A stretch of DNA of 64,000 nucleotides from contig NZ_FMVM01000001.1 in assembly GCF_900102085.1 (NCBI RefSeq), forward strand, positions 186,001-250,000, read 5' to 3'. Shown here one piece after another: positions 29,636 through 38,618 of the stretch; position 1 is the first letter of the stretch, and every line of letters begins with the position of its first letter. This DNA comes from Paenibacillus polysaccharolyticus (GTDB lineage: Bacteria > Bacillota > Bacilli > Paenibacillales > Paenibacillaceae). Position numbers and translations under genes: made by a program. Under the pieces are notes generated by a model, which saw nothing but the letters and a program-made list of their open reading frames with translations, was not told the origin of the DNA and made no database searches.

Positions 29636-30580
29636 TTACTTATCCTGCGCGGCATTGCCCGATGCTTTTAACCATAATGCCTCATTTAATTGAGCAAACG
29701 TATCTCTCATTGCCAGCTTGTCCTGCCAATGGGATGGAATCCCGCTTCGCCCGTAATACGCACCCGCAATCTGTCCATAGACAGCGCCGGTTGTATCTGC
29801 ATCATCTCCCAGATTAACGGCAAGCAACACCCCATCCGAAAAACTGGATGACTTGTTGAACGCCCAAAGCGCTGCTTCCAGAGAACGAACCACATACCCA
29901 CTGCCTTGGATTTCGGGCGGTTCTTTACGCTCGTATGACCCCATAACCACTTCTTCGATGGCAGGTGAAAAAGAACTCCCTTTCTCCGTCCGCCAGCGCT
30001 TCATCGTCTCTGGAGATAACATTGCGGCCTTGTCTGCTCCATGGAATCCCGCCACAAGAATGGCTGCCAGCACTTCGCAGGCCTCTACACTTTCCGTCGC
30101 TGCATGTGTTGTCCGCGAACTCAGCACTGCGTAACGAACCGCCTCCGACGGTTGAAGCGCATAAGCCATGGCAACTGGAGCAAGCCTCATGATGGAGCCA
30201 TTCCCGGCAGTCATGGGGTCAGTTGATCCACTGTAGGCTTCACCGGTTCGAGCAAATCGTTCCAGCGCGCTTCGCGTAGCTCCACCAATATCAAAACAAT
30301 CTCCGGTACTGCTCATATAACCGATCTTATACCAATTTGTATAGCGGCGCATCTGATCAGCGGGATCAAAATTTCCCTGACGCACCAGACTTTCCGCCAG
30401 ACACAGAGCCATAGAGGTATCGTCAGTCCATTCTCCGGCTTTTAATCCAAACACTCCGCCGCCTATCATATCTGTGACAGGTTCGAAAGTACCTGGACTA
30501 CTGAATTCAACAGTTGTTCCTAGCGCATCTCCTACTGCGAGCCCAATCAAACTGCCCTCAAAACGATCTCTTTGCAGCAT
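29636..30580 (-). CDS. ADP-ribosylglycohydrolase (DraG family)
   Basis: A 314-residue enzyme expected to remove ADP-ribose from a modified protein or nucleic acid. Metal-binding motifs are GDALGTTVEF and GEWTDDTSMAL near the N-terminus and NLGDDADTTGAVYG near the C-terminus. ATG 30580 follows AAGGAGG; six upstream codons are rejected. It is monocistronic. The target is unknown; KptA at 13148 is the only other ADP-ribose enzyme in the window and is not linked. Confidence 0.88.
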   Translation of the reverse strand: MLQRDRFEGSLIGLAVGDALGTTVEFSSPGTFEPVTDMIGGGVFGLKAGEWTDDTSMALCLAESLVRQGNFDPADQMRRYTNWYKIGYMSSTGDCFDIGGATRSALERFARTGEAYSGSTDPMTAGNGSIMRLAPVAMAYALQPSEAVRYAVLSSRTTHAATESVEACEVLAAILVAGFHGADKAAMLSPETMKRWRTEKGSSFSPAIEEVVMGSYERKEPPEIQGSGYVVRSLEAALWAFNKSSSFSDGVLLAVNLGDDADTTGAVYGQIAGAYYGRSGIPSHWQDKLAMRDTFAQLNEALWLKASGNAAQDK

Positions 30581-31098
30581 GTTCTCTTCCTCCTTCACAT
30601 CACTTATCCAACAGGCAACTCGTGGCCTTATTGTCCCACATGCGCTGATCTGACGTAAAGCAAATTAAACTAAAGTTGCCAATTCATTTCTTCTATTATA
30701 AACGTGTCGAAAGCTGTTGAATGGTCCAATACGATTCATTTTCAACAATTTTTTTTATTTTTTTCGTGTTGAAAAAACCGTTCATCCATTACACCGCTTA
30801 CATGCAAAGGGCTTAACGGTTTGCAAGGTTTCTCATTTTCTGAAAATAAGTCACGCATGTGAAAATTTTCAATGTAAACATTCATGACATACTTGACCCT
30901 ATTCTTTGTCCTGTGGTACGGTTTTATTAGATTCAACGCATATTTTTTCCCAAATTAATATCCATATCCCGCTTTTCGCGTCAACTAACATTCCGCCGGT
31001 TAATGAATGTACGGGAATTAATTTGCAGAAAATTTACGAAAGTTAATGTTTTATTCTCCAACCCAAAAACAAATTCTGAAAACAGGAGGAACAAATTG
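30581..31098. other. Divergent intergenic region before the HAD-mtlD operon
   Basis: No gene is seen in about 520 bases. A weak promoter-like pair, TTGACC (30893-30898) and TACGGT (30917-30922) with 18 bases between, points toward the HAD-mtlD genes. GAAAATTTTC (about 30861-30870) is a short palindrome. Confidence 0.4.
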
Positions 31099-31767
31099 AT
31101 GATTAAGGCACTGATTTTTGACTTCGACGGAACGATTATTGACACAGAGACAGCGTGGTATATCGCATTTCGGGATGCGTACAAAGAACATGGTGTTGAT
31201 CTAACACTGGAGATGTATTCCAAGTGCATTGGTACCAGTCTCAAAACCTTCAATCCGTATGAGTACCTCATCACAGATTTGAACCTTCCGATTGATCGGG
31301 ATGCGTTCAGGGAATCGGTCCAATTGCAGCATGCTGCATTGATGAACAAAGAAAAGGTTCGCCCAGGTATACAGGAATATTTGGAACAAGCAAGCAAATC
31401 CGGCATAAAGCTCGCTGTAGCTTCCAGTTCCAAACGTGAATGGGTAGAGCAGCACCTGGAGCAACTGAAATTAAAAGACTATTTCGAAGTGATCCGCACG
31501 GCAGATGATGTTGCCAATGTAAAGCCTGATCCGGAACTGTACAATCAAGCACTCGAAGCCCTTGGAGTAACTGCAGACGAGGCCGTAGCCATTGAGGATT
31601 CACCTAACGGCGCGCGTGCAGCAGCCGCTGCTGGTATGCATTGCGTTGTCATCTCAAATACCATCACCGGAACGTTGGCATTCGATATGCCTCACCAGCG
31701 ACTATCCTGCCTGACCGAGCTGCCATTTAACGATTTGATCTCGAAGCCACTCGTCACCACCGCCTAA
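31099..31767 (+). CDS. HAD-family phosphatase, beta-phosphoglucomutase-like
   Basis: A 222-residue HAD subfamily IA enzyme. Motif I is DFDGTIIDTE, motif II VASSS, motif III KPDP and motif IV IEDSPNGARAAAAAGM. ATG 31099 follows AGGAGG; an upstream extension to 31003 is ignored. It lies 46 bases before mtlD on the same strand. In Acinetobacter an HAD phosphatase domain is fused to MtlD and the pair makes mannitol from fructose-6-phosphate; here the two could do the same as separate proteins. That role is an inference. Confidence 0.82.
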   Translation: MIKALIFDFDGTIIDTETAWYIAFRDAYKEHGVDLTLEMYSKCIGTSLKTFNPYEYLITDLNLPIDRDAFRESVQLQHAALMNKEKVRPGIQEYLEQASKSGIKLAVASSSKREWVEQHLEQLKLKDYFEVIRTADDVANVKPDPELYNQALEALGVTADEAVAIEDSPNGARAAAAAGMHCVVISNTITGTLAFDMPHQRLSCLTELPFNDLISKPLVTTA

Positions 31768-31813
31768 GGTCTGCACGAATTTCGTCATCCAATCTTAAAG
31801 GGGGAGTTCACAC

Positions 31814-32986
31814 ATGAAAGCTGTACATTTTGGTGCGGGCAATATAGGCCGTGGGTTTATTGGTCATATGTTGTCCGCTTCCGACTATGACGTCTGCTTT
31901 GTCGCACGTAACCCAAAGAAAATATCATTGCTTCAGAAGAGGCAAGAGTATCCGATCACCCTTGCCAATAACGAACAGGACACAACCATTGTGAATAACG
32001 TAACCGCGATTAACGTAAACGAGCAACATCGTGTCGCGGAAGAGATTGCATCCGCTGATCTCATTACGACAGCGGTAGGTGTATCTGCCCTCGGGGATAT
32101 CGCCGAACCGATTGCAAAAGGCATCTATCTGCGCATGAAAGCTAATAATTACAATCCTCTGCACATTATCGCTTGTGAAAATGCGATCGGCGGTAGCACC
32201 CGGCTGAAAAAGCGTATCTATCCTTTTCTGGATGAGCCCACCCGGGCCAAAGCCGAACGTTATATTTCATTCCCCAATGCAGCTGTGGACCGGATTGTTC
32301 CGGCTCAGAACCACGAAGACCCGCTGCAGGTCACGGTTGAACCATTTTATGAATGGGTTGTTCACCGCCCGGCACTGCTGGATGGGTTTAAAGAAATCGA
32401 AGGCGTTCACTATGTTGATTCACTGGAACCTTATATTGAGCGCAAAATGTTTACGGTCAACACGGGTCATTGTGTCGCCGCATACTTCGGTTATCTCGCA
32501 GGCTTGAAGACCATCCGGCAGGTCATGAGCAATACGGCTCTTCGCGCCAAGGTGCGTCATGTCATGGAAGAGACGGGAGCCATGCTGATCCGTAAACACG
32601 GTTTCAACGCGGAAACACACCAAAAATATATCGATACTATATTGGGACGATTCGCTAATCCCAATCTCACCGACCAAGTGACTCGGGTTGCACGTTCTCC
32701 ACTTCGCAAGCTTTCACCTCATGATCGGCTTGTTCGCCCAGCGATGCAGGCCAGTGAATTCGGAATCGAGATTCCTCACTTAACCTCTGCGATGGCGGCC
32801 GCAATGCTGTTTGATGACAAACGCGATGAGGAAGCCATGAAGCTGCAACATTTTATTCATGAAGATGGACTCTCTCCTTTTATCCGCGAACGCATGGGCA
32901 TTCCCGAAGAACATGTCCTTCACCAGCACATTATCACCTGTTATGAAGAGCTTCAAGAGCATAAGGTACCGAAGGTACTTACCTGA
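31814..32986 (+). CDS. mtlD: Mannitol-1-phosphate 5-dehydrogenase
   Basis: A 390-residue NAD-dependent enzyme that interconverts mannitol 1-phosphate and fructose 6-phosphate. It shows the N-terminal Rossmann motif HFGAGNIGRGFIG, CENAIGGS, the catalytic-region segment ERKMFTVNTGHC with NTGH, and a long helical C-terminal half. ATG 31814 follows GGGGGAG. There is no mannitol PTS gene beside it, only the HAD phosphatase, which favours mannitol synthesis over uptake here. Confidence 0.93.
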   Translation: MKAVHFGAGNIGRGFIGHMLSASDYDVCFVARNPKKISLLQKRQEYPITLANNEQDTTIVNNVTAINVNEQHRVAEEIASADLITTAVGVSALGDIAEPIAKGIYLRMKANNYNPLHIIACENAIGGSTRLKKRIYPFLDEPTRAKAERYISFPNAAVDRIVPAQNHEDPLQVTVEPFYEWVVHRPALLDGFKEIEGVHYVDSLEPYIERKMFTVNTGHCVAAYFGYLAGLKTIRQVMSNTALRAKVRHVMEETGAMLIRKHGFNAETHQKYIDTILGRFANPNLTDQVTRVARSPLRKLSPHDRLVRPAMQASEFGIEIPHLTSAMAAAMLFDDKRDEEAMKLQHFIHEDGLSPFIRERMGIPEEHVLHQHIITCYEELQEHKVPKVLT

Positions 32987-33052
32987 ACTTGAGTTCAGCC
33001 TGTAGATCAACCATGTCCGTTGACCAACAGCAACATCATGAACAAGGCAAAC

Positions 33053-33092
33053 AGCCGGGAGGAACGTGTGCTTGCTCTTGTTCCTTCCGGCT
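33053..33092 (+). terminator. Hairpin after mtlD
   Basis: Stem AGCCGGGAGGAAC / GTTCCTTCCGGCT (one mismatch), without a clear T-run; a possible terminator on either strand. Confidence 0.5.
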
Positions 33093-33147
33093 CAACAAAA
33101 CAGCGTATCCCCTCTTTTCAGGAGACACGCTGCCCACGGTTATCGCT

Positions 33148-34041
33148 TTATTCATTCATAATCGAGTTCACTGATGCATACACCATAGGAAGGAAACCTT
33201 CGGAAGGTTCACCAACCGGCGCATCAATGTGGAAAATGAATCCATTCCCGTCCAGTTCCTTGACGATGAAATATTGCGTTTTCTTCCCATTCTGAGACAT
33301 CATAAACAGTCTTGCATCTTTCATCGGCCCATTACTAAGCTGTTCAGGAGTTAATTCTTTGACTTCCCCCACCTCGGACAACTCTTCCTTCGCGTCCATC
33401 TTCAAATAATCCAGATTAAAGTCCGAAGGCAACTTTTCGATCTCTACCTTGTACCTAGGATCAATCTTCATCGTTAACTCATGGTCTTTTGCATCAAAAG
33501 CCATCGGCTCAAAGATATATAGCGAATACCCTTTGGCCTGCGCCAGAGTTACTGGCCGCTTCTCCGTGATCCCTTCCACTGTCACTTCCAGTTCTGACGT
33601 TTTGGCGCGATCAGATGTAACGATATTTCCTGCCCCAGTACCCGTTTTATCGCCATCCTCAGATGCAATTTTGGTAATCCCGGTGAGTACCAGTTGTTTG
33701 GTTGATGCATCCACTGCTTTTTCTACATATTTGAAACGAACCGAATCCTCATCATCGATATCGTCCAGTAATTTCTGCATATCCTCCCCCACCTGGAAAG
33801 ACATCGCTTTATCCTTTACACGAATCTCAACCGTATGTGGGTCAGCCCAACCCGTCAGAATGCCCTCTGCTTCAATGACATCTCTTTCCTCCGGCTTCTG
33901 TTCCGGCGCTGGTGACGTTTCCTTTGTATTGTTCACAGATGGTTGAAGTGCAGGTGCACTGCTCCCACAAGCCACGAGTGAGAATCCCATAAGTAGAACC
34001 ACTAATGTAGTGCTGACCTTTGCCCTATTCCTTTTTCGCAT
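33148..34041 (-). CDS. Putative lipoprotein of unknown function
   Basis: 297 residues with a lipoprotein signal: positively charged start, hydrophobic run, lipobox LVAC (Cys 25), then a Ser/Pro/Glu-rich linker. Two beta-rich parts follow; the first (about residues 55-130) reads like a small OB- or DUF-type domain (ILTGWADPHTVEIRV), the second is unassigned. ATG 34041 follows GGAGGTG. Probably attached to the outer face of the membrane. Confidence 0.7.
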   Translation of the reverse strand: MRKRNRAKVSTTLVVLLMGFSLVACGSSAPALQPSVNNTKETSPAPEQKPEERDVIEAEGILTGWADPHTVEIRVKDKAMSFQVGEDMQKLLDDIDDEDSVRFKYVEKAVDASTKQLVLTGITKIASEDGDKTGTGAGNIVTSDRAKTSELEVTVEGITEKRPVTLAQAKGYSLYIFEPMAFDAKDHELTMKIDPRYKVEIEKLPSDFNLDYLKMDAKEELSEVGEVKELTPEQLSNGPMKDARLFMMSQNGKKTQYFIVKELDGNGFIFHIDAPVGEPSEGFLPMVYASVNSIMNE

Positions 34042-34266
34042 ATGAACACCTCCGTTAGCTTAAACGCAATGCTGCTTGTCCATGTTGCTACATCCATTGA
34101 ACCAACGATGCTTCACACGATCACTCCGGGTAGCGGCGGAACCTTGCAATCGCTTTTTGTGCAAAGACTGTTTGTTCTATTTATATAGCTTCGTATAATA
34201 TTTACTTACACGGGAATCAGACAGCTCAATCACGCATAAACGGTATTCAAAGGCCAACTCTCCAGC

Positions 34267-34923
34267 CTAGCCCGCCTGATCAAGCTTGACCAATTGCGCA
34301 TGCGCCGCGTTGAAAGCTTGCGTCTGCAAGTTGAATTGTTTACGTACTTCCGCAAGCTTGGCGTATTCTTCATTACGTGTGCGGATGGCACGTTTAATTT
34401 TAACAAGATTCGGCTTAGCACTTGCTCGCATAAGCCCGTACAGTTGTTCTTCAGCATTCAGGCTATGTTCATATGAAACTACAAATAGCTCATAGGTTTT
34501 GGCTCTTGCCTCATATTGATCCAGCACTTTACCTGCGTGAGCAAGCGTCTCTTCCTTCTCAATGGTAAGCTCCTTGAGAGAACCGCGTAGTGCTTCAATC
34601 TTCTCTCCTGTCTCCTGCATAACCTTCCCCGTCTGTTCAAGCAACGCTCGACGTTGCTGAATATCAGCCTCTGCTTGATCCAGCAGCGCTTCGATATTGC
34701 TGTTCTTTTTCTTTCCATTGCTCAAAATACTCTTGTATAGTTCCATATCCTCTGCTTCATACCGTGTCAGATCCTTCAGACTTTTGTCGATCTCCTGACC
34801 GCTCTGCACCAAACGATTCACCTGATTGGCCGCAGGCTCCTGCGGCTCTCCACACCCGCTAAGTAAAAGCATCAGCAATAAACTGCATGCTGCTAGCGTA
34901 ATTTTTTTGCTCGTAAATAACAT
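34267..34923 (-). CDS. YkyA-like cell-wall-binding lipoprotein
   Basis: 218 residues with a lipoprotein signal (lipobox LLSGC) and an almost wholly helical, coiled-coil body rich in Glu, Lys and Gln, matching the YkyA family in length and layout. ATG 34923 follows GAGAGGGAG; seven upstream codons are rejected. It starts 26 bases after the polysaccharide deacetylase stop, so the two form an operon concerned with the cell wall. Confidence 0.75.
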   Translation of the reverse strand: MLFTSKKITLAACSLLLMLLLSGCGEPQEPAANQVNRLVQSGQEIDKSLKDLTRYEAEDMELYKSILSNGKKKNSNIEALLDQAEADIQQRRALLEQTGKVMQETGEKIEALRGSLKELTIEKEETLAHAGKVLDQYEARAKTYELFVVSYEHSLNAEEQLYGLMRASAKPNLVKIKRAIRTRNEEYAKLAEVRKQFNLQTQAFNAAHAQLVKLDQAG

Positions 34924-34949
34924 GTGTTCTCCCTCTCTTGCCATAACGT

Positions 34950-35852
34950 CTACAGACGAGTATCCCCGCTAAAATTGGCAACCCAGTGCGCGCTCGGATC
35001 ATACACTTCGAATTCGTAGCCCCGATCTTCCAGCAGTTTCATAATGCGCGGCAAAGCCTGCACAGTCTGTTCCCGTTCATGCATCAAAATAACTTCCTTA
35101 TCCCTGTGCACACTATTGCTCACTCGGGCTACGATTTTATCCGGCTGACCGGGAAGATTCCAATCCAAGGAATCTGTCGTCCAGTCCCACATTTTGAAAC
35201 CTGCCGCTGCAATGTCTCCCCTGAATGCTTCACCAATCTGCGGACTGCTACCGTAAGGAGCACGGATGAGATGTGGTGTGTATCCAATCAGTTTCTCGAC
35301 CATTTTCTGTTCCTTTTTGAACTCATTCACAAAGTTCGCCGAACTTCCGCTCTTATAGAGTTTCTTATAGTTATGTGTCATGCTGTGTAACCCAGGATAA
35401 CTACCTTCCTTCAGCAAACGTTTCACCGCATCCGGATGCTCATTCAACTGCCGTCCAATCATGAAAAACGTCGCTTTCGCTTCATGTTGCTTTAAAATAT
35501 CCAGCAATTGATCTGTATATTGACTTGGTCCATCGTCAAATGTTATGTACACCACTTTTCGAACCTGACCCATAAATCGTGCCGGCTCCTCTTTCGACTC
35601 CGGTGTAACCTGAATCATCCCCAGCTTGGCGGGTTGCTCAATAACAGCAATTGGCGGTGGTGCCATTACCGTTTTCATCCAATGGGTCATACCGATAAAC
35701 ACATATGTCAAGCCCGCAACAAACACAAGCAAGAGCATGATCGCCACGCTCAATCTGCCGTAGCGGATTTTCCTTTTTTTATGAGTTTGTTTTCGACTGA
35801 CACTGCGAATCGCATTTCCATAGTCTCGCGTTGTTTCTTGTTGTACTCTCAC
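34950..35852 (-). CDS. Membrane-anchored polysaccharide deacetylase (CE4/NodB)
   Basis: 300 residues: a basic cytoplasmic tail, one membrane helix (about residues 35-55), then an extracellular NodB domain. Motifs are TFDDGPSQ (catalytic base and metal Asp), HSMTHNY (metal His pair), RAPYG and a final LMHE where most relatives have LMHD. It probably removes acetyl groups from peptidoglycan or another wall glycan. The start is GTG 35852 with a weak site. It is followed by the YkyA-like gene. Confidence 0.87.
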   Translation of the reverse strand: MRVQQETTRDYGNAIRSVSRKQTHKKRKIRYGRLSVAIMLLLVFVAGLTYVFIGMTHWMKTVMAPPPIAVIEQPAKLGMIQVTPESKEEPARFMGQVRKVVYITFDDGPSQYTDQLLDILKQHEAKATFFMIGRQLNEHPDAVKRLLKEGSYPGLHSMTHNYKKLYKSGSSANFVNEFKKEQKMVEKLIGYTPHLIRAPYGSSPQIGEAFRGDIAAAGFKMWDWTTDSLDWNLPGQPDKIVARVSNSVHRDKEVILMHEREQTVQALPRIMKLLEDRGYEFEVYDPSAHWVANFSGDTRL

Positions 35853-36232
35853 GACCTAGCCACTTCCCAACTGTCTTTTTTTCCCGATGAATGGAATATT
35901 ATATCGATTCACGTCTCTATATAGAAGATTAATAGAAAAACCGTCCCTGTGAATGACAGAATAGTTACAAGCTCGGTTACAATCTACTTATCTCTTTTCC
36001 ATGTTTCTCTATCCACAGATGTGCAACTGAATTTATTCGTTGTTAAAAGTAAAACGTGTATCATGGCCGAGATGCTGCTTCCAATTTTTTCAGCGTCCAT
36101 ACAACATATATATATATCAAGACATCTGCTGCGTGGTGAAGTATCTTTACCTGCTGATGTCTTCCCTGCACTGACCTTCTCCTGTATAATGAGGTGATTT
36201 AGGTTATCTATTTACAAGAAGGAGCTACACCT
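35853..36232. other. Divergent intergenic region
   Basis: No gene is supported in 380 bases between the deacetylase and EamA genes. An alternating TA run (about 36109-36116) and general AT-richness are the only features. Confidence 0.45.
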
Positions 36233-37177
36233 ATGACAAGCATGAACCGTGCCGGCAGATCCATCTATTTGTTATTTTTTGTCGGTATTATTGCCATTTC
36301 TTTCTCTTCTATTTTTGTACGCTGGTCTGACGCAGATGTTGCGGTCATTGCCATGTATCGCCTGTTTTTAACTAATGTGCTCATGCTGCCTTTCGTTTGG
36401 CCACACAGGCATGAGATGCTTCGTCTGAATGTTCGTCAGTGGGTTTTGTTACTTGCTTCCGGTGTGATGCTTGCGCTACACTTCCTGCTCTGGATGGGAT
36501 CACTGAGATTAACCAGTGTCGCCAGTTCCACCGTCATCCTTGCTCTCGAGCCGATTCTGATTCTGGCCGGATCGGTGTGGCTGTTCAAAGCCAAAATCAA
36601 CCGTATGATGCTCATTGGCATGGGTATCGCGCTGTTCGGGTCGATCATTATCGGTGCAGGAGATTTTCAGGTGGCAGGCACCGCGCTACAGGGAGATATT
36701 TTATCATTACTTGGCACGATGGCAGTAGCTGTGCATATGTTGCTGGGTCAGTTTTTGCGAACAGGTCTCAGTGCATTCTCGTATAATTTCTGGGTGTTTC
36801 TTGTCGCTGCCTGTACGTTCGCGGTGTACAATCTGTTCATGGGGCATCCGTTCGGCGGTTACGCGGCTTCGGAGTGGGGAATCTTCCTGCTGCTTGCCAT
36901 CGTGCCTACTATCTTTGGACATTACCTCTTCAACTGGTTGTTGCAATATATGAACGCGACCACGGTATCTATGGGCGTTCTCGGAGAGCCTGTGTTCTCA
37001 TCCTTGCTGGCCTGGGTACTGCTGGGTGAAGCACTAAGTACACTTCAAATGTCGGCAGGTGTCGTGATCCTGTTCGGGGTGTGGATCTTCATTCGGTATG
37101 GCAAAACCAAACCCCAGCCCATTCCAGCTGATGCGCCCATCGCCGCTCCAGTTCCTGTTGAACCGAAGACGGTGTAA
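36233..37177 (+). CDS. EamA/DMT-family transporter
   Basis: A 314-residue protein with ten predicted membrane helices in two EamA repeats (SSIFVRWSDADVAVIAMYRL in the first, GHYLFNWLLQYMNATTVSMGVLGEPVFS in the second) and a Pro/Ala-rich tail. It is probably a metabolite exporter; the substrate is unknown. ATG 36233 follows AAGGAG. The sulfurtransferase follows 34 bases downstream. Confidence 0.85.
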   Translation: MTSMNRAGRSIYLLFFVGIIAISFSSIFVRWSDADVAVIAMYRLFLTNVLMLPFVWPHRHEMLRLNVRQWVLLLASGVMLALHFLLWMGSLRLTSVASSTVILALEPILILAGSVWLFKAKINRMMLIGMGIALFGSIIIGAGDFQVAGTALQGDILSLLGTMAVAVHMLLGQFLRTGLSAFSYNFWVFLVAACTFAVYNLFMGHPFGGYAASEWGIFLLLAIVPTIFGHYLFNWLLQYMNATTVSMGVLGEPVFSSLLAWVLLGEALSTLQMSAGVVILFGVWIFIRYGKTKPQPIPADAPIAAPVPVEPKTV

Positions 37178-37211
37178 AAAAATTCATTACATATGAAGGC
37201 GGTGTGTTGTT

Positions 37212-38048
37212 ATGAAAAATATAGTATCCATGCGCTGGCTGCTCGCCAGAATGTACGAATCCGATGTTGCCATCGTAGATTGCCGTTTCCTGCTCGGTCA
37301 ACCCGATGCCGGACGTGAAGCTTATGAAGCCGGACATATTCCGGGGGCTGTCTATCTTGATCTGGAAAAGGACCTTTCCGCTCCGGTCACTGAGCACGGC
37401 GGACGCCATCCACTCCCTGATCCGACTACACTCGCAAGCCGCCTCGCTAAAGCAGGCATCGGCTCCAATAGTCGCATCATTGCCTATGATGATCAAGGCG
37501 GCATGAACGCATCACGTTTATGGTGGCTGCTTCGCTACTTGGGACATGAGCAAGTCTATGTCATGGACGAAGGTTTCTCGGCTTGGAAGAATGCCAAGTT
37601 CCCGATGGCAACGGATGTGCCGGTACAGATTCCATCTTCGTTTGAGTGGAACCTACAGCCACAGATGCTGGCAAGTGTAGAGGAGGCGCAGCACGCTTCA
37701 GCCAGCGGCAGCGCCATGCTGATTGACTCCCGTGATGCCCGCCGTTATGCGGGGCTGGAGGAACCGATTGATGCGAAGGCCGGACATATTCCGGGGGCAG
37801 TGAACTATTTTTGGAAAGACGTGCTTGGTGCAGATGGGCGCTGGTCTGGTGTTGAAGCATTGGAGGAGCGGTTCGTGAAACTGGGGAAAGATGATGCGAT
37901 TATCGTGTATTGTGGTTCCGGTGTCTCCGCCTGCCCGAACGTGATTGCACTGGAAGAAGCGGGATTCTCGAATGTGAAGTTGTATTCCGGGAGCTGGAGT
38001 GACTGGATTAGTTATGAGGGGAATGCCGTGGCGACGGAGGAAGAATAG
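37212..38048 (+). CDS. Thiosulfate/3-mercaptopyruvate sulfurtransferase, copy 1 (active)
   Basis: A 278-residue enzyme of two rhodanese domains. The first (residues about 5-125) lacks a catalytic Cys; the second ends in the active loop CGSGVSA with Cys 234 (codon 37911-37913), typical of SseA-type enzymes that pass sulfur to cyanide, thiols or proteins. ATG 37212 follows AAGGCGGTGTG. It lies 34 bases after the EamA gene and is ended by a terminator. Confidence 0.9.
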   Translation: MKNIVSMRWLLARMYESDVAIVDCRFLLGQPDAGREAYEAGHIPGAVYLDLEKDLSAPVTEHGGRHPLPDPTTLASRLAKAGIGSNSRIIAYDDQGGMNASRLWWLLRYLGHEQVYVMDEGFSAWKNAKFPMATDVPVQIPSSFEWNLQPQMLASVEEAQHASASGSAMLIDSRDARRYAGLEEPIDAKAGHIPGAVNYFWKDVLGADGRWSGVEALEERFVKLGKDDAIIVYCGSGVSACPNVIALEEAGFSNVKLYSGSWSDWISYEGNAVATEEE

Positions 38049-38079
38049 GTACGTAGCAACTTTACAATATCTCAAAAAC

Positions 38080-38123
38080 AAATACACCGCCATGCAGACT
38101 GGTGTCTGAAGCGGTGTATTTTT
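38080..38123 (+). terminator. Terminator of sulfurtransferase copy 1
   Basis: Stem AAATACACCGC / GCGGTGTATTT followed by TTG. Confidence 0.75.
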
Positions 38124-38618
38124 GTTTATCAAAGTCAACAAGAAATCAACATTGATTCACAGAAAGTATTTTGCTGTCACAGCAGGACTCGTGTTTTCAA
38201 TGGGAGAATGGACTCTAAAATTACCCTAAGCTCTATTCAGAAAGAAGCTAGAGTTCCGTTCATTTCACTCTAGTTTTCAAGATCAACAAAGCCATTTAGC
38301 TGGTTCAACGGACAGTCAACAAAATTGATACCACACAAAATGCTGATATCAATATAACTTAAAACAAATTCGAAAATTATAACGAACAAACGTTCTCTAT
38401 TTTATCTTGTATTATTTTGGAATTTATTGTAATATATGATTTAAATGATGTTTCATAAATCCATTTTTTATTTGTGTTAGCTTTATTACTATATCAACAA
38501 CATTCTCTCTTCGTAGCTTTTTTTCTTTAGCTTATAATGTAATCTTCTTAATAGAGAAATAATCCATCAAAAATAGCATATATTTATTTCACGAAAATAC
38601 GAAAGCGAAGGTGACTCC
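38124..38618. other. AT-rich left end of the island
   Basis: No gene is seen in about 500 bases. It holds a hairpin CTAGAGT/ACTCTAG followed by TTTT (38248-38277) and the LexA-like box at 38383-38396. Base composition falls sharply from the flank here. Confidence 0.6.
38383..38396. promoter_or_regulatory. LexA/DinR-like box
   Basis: CGAACAAACGTTCT matches the Gram-positive SOS consensus CGAACRNRYGTTCG at all but the last base. It lies about 220 bases before the RNase H-RnlA-RnlB genes. Confidence 0.5.

Larger units (their letters stand above)
37184..38123 (+). repeat. Long direct repeat, copy 1 (sulfurtransferase unit)
   Basis: From TCATTACATATGAAGG through the sulfurtransferase gene and its terminator, this unit recurs at 46097-47036 at a constant offset of 8913 bases through the gene. 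Identity is high but not perfect (roughly one base in ten differs, mostly third positions). The two copies bracket the AT-rich island. Confidence 0.85.

Noticed and set aside
34181-34200. ATAGCTTCGTATA, 12 of 13 bases of one loxP arm
   Set aside because: No second inverted arm or spacer follows, and it lies in an AT-rich promoter region, so chance is likely.
37089-37496. Minus-strand frames opposite both sulfurtransferases (also at 46011-46409)
   Set aside because: They are similar to each other only because the sense genes are duplicated; no binding sites or motifs.
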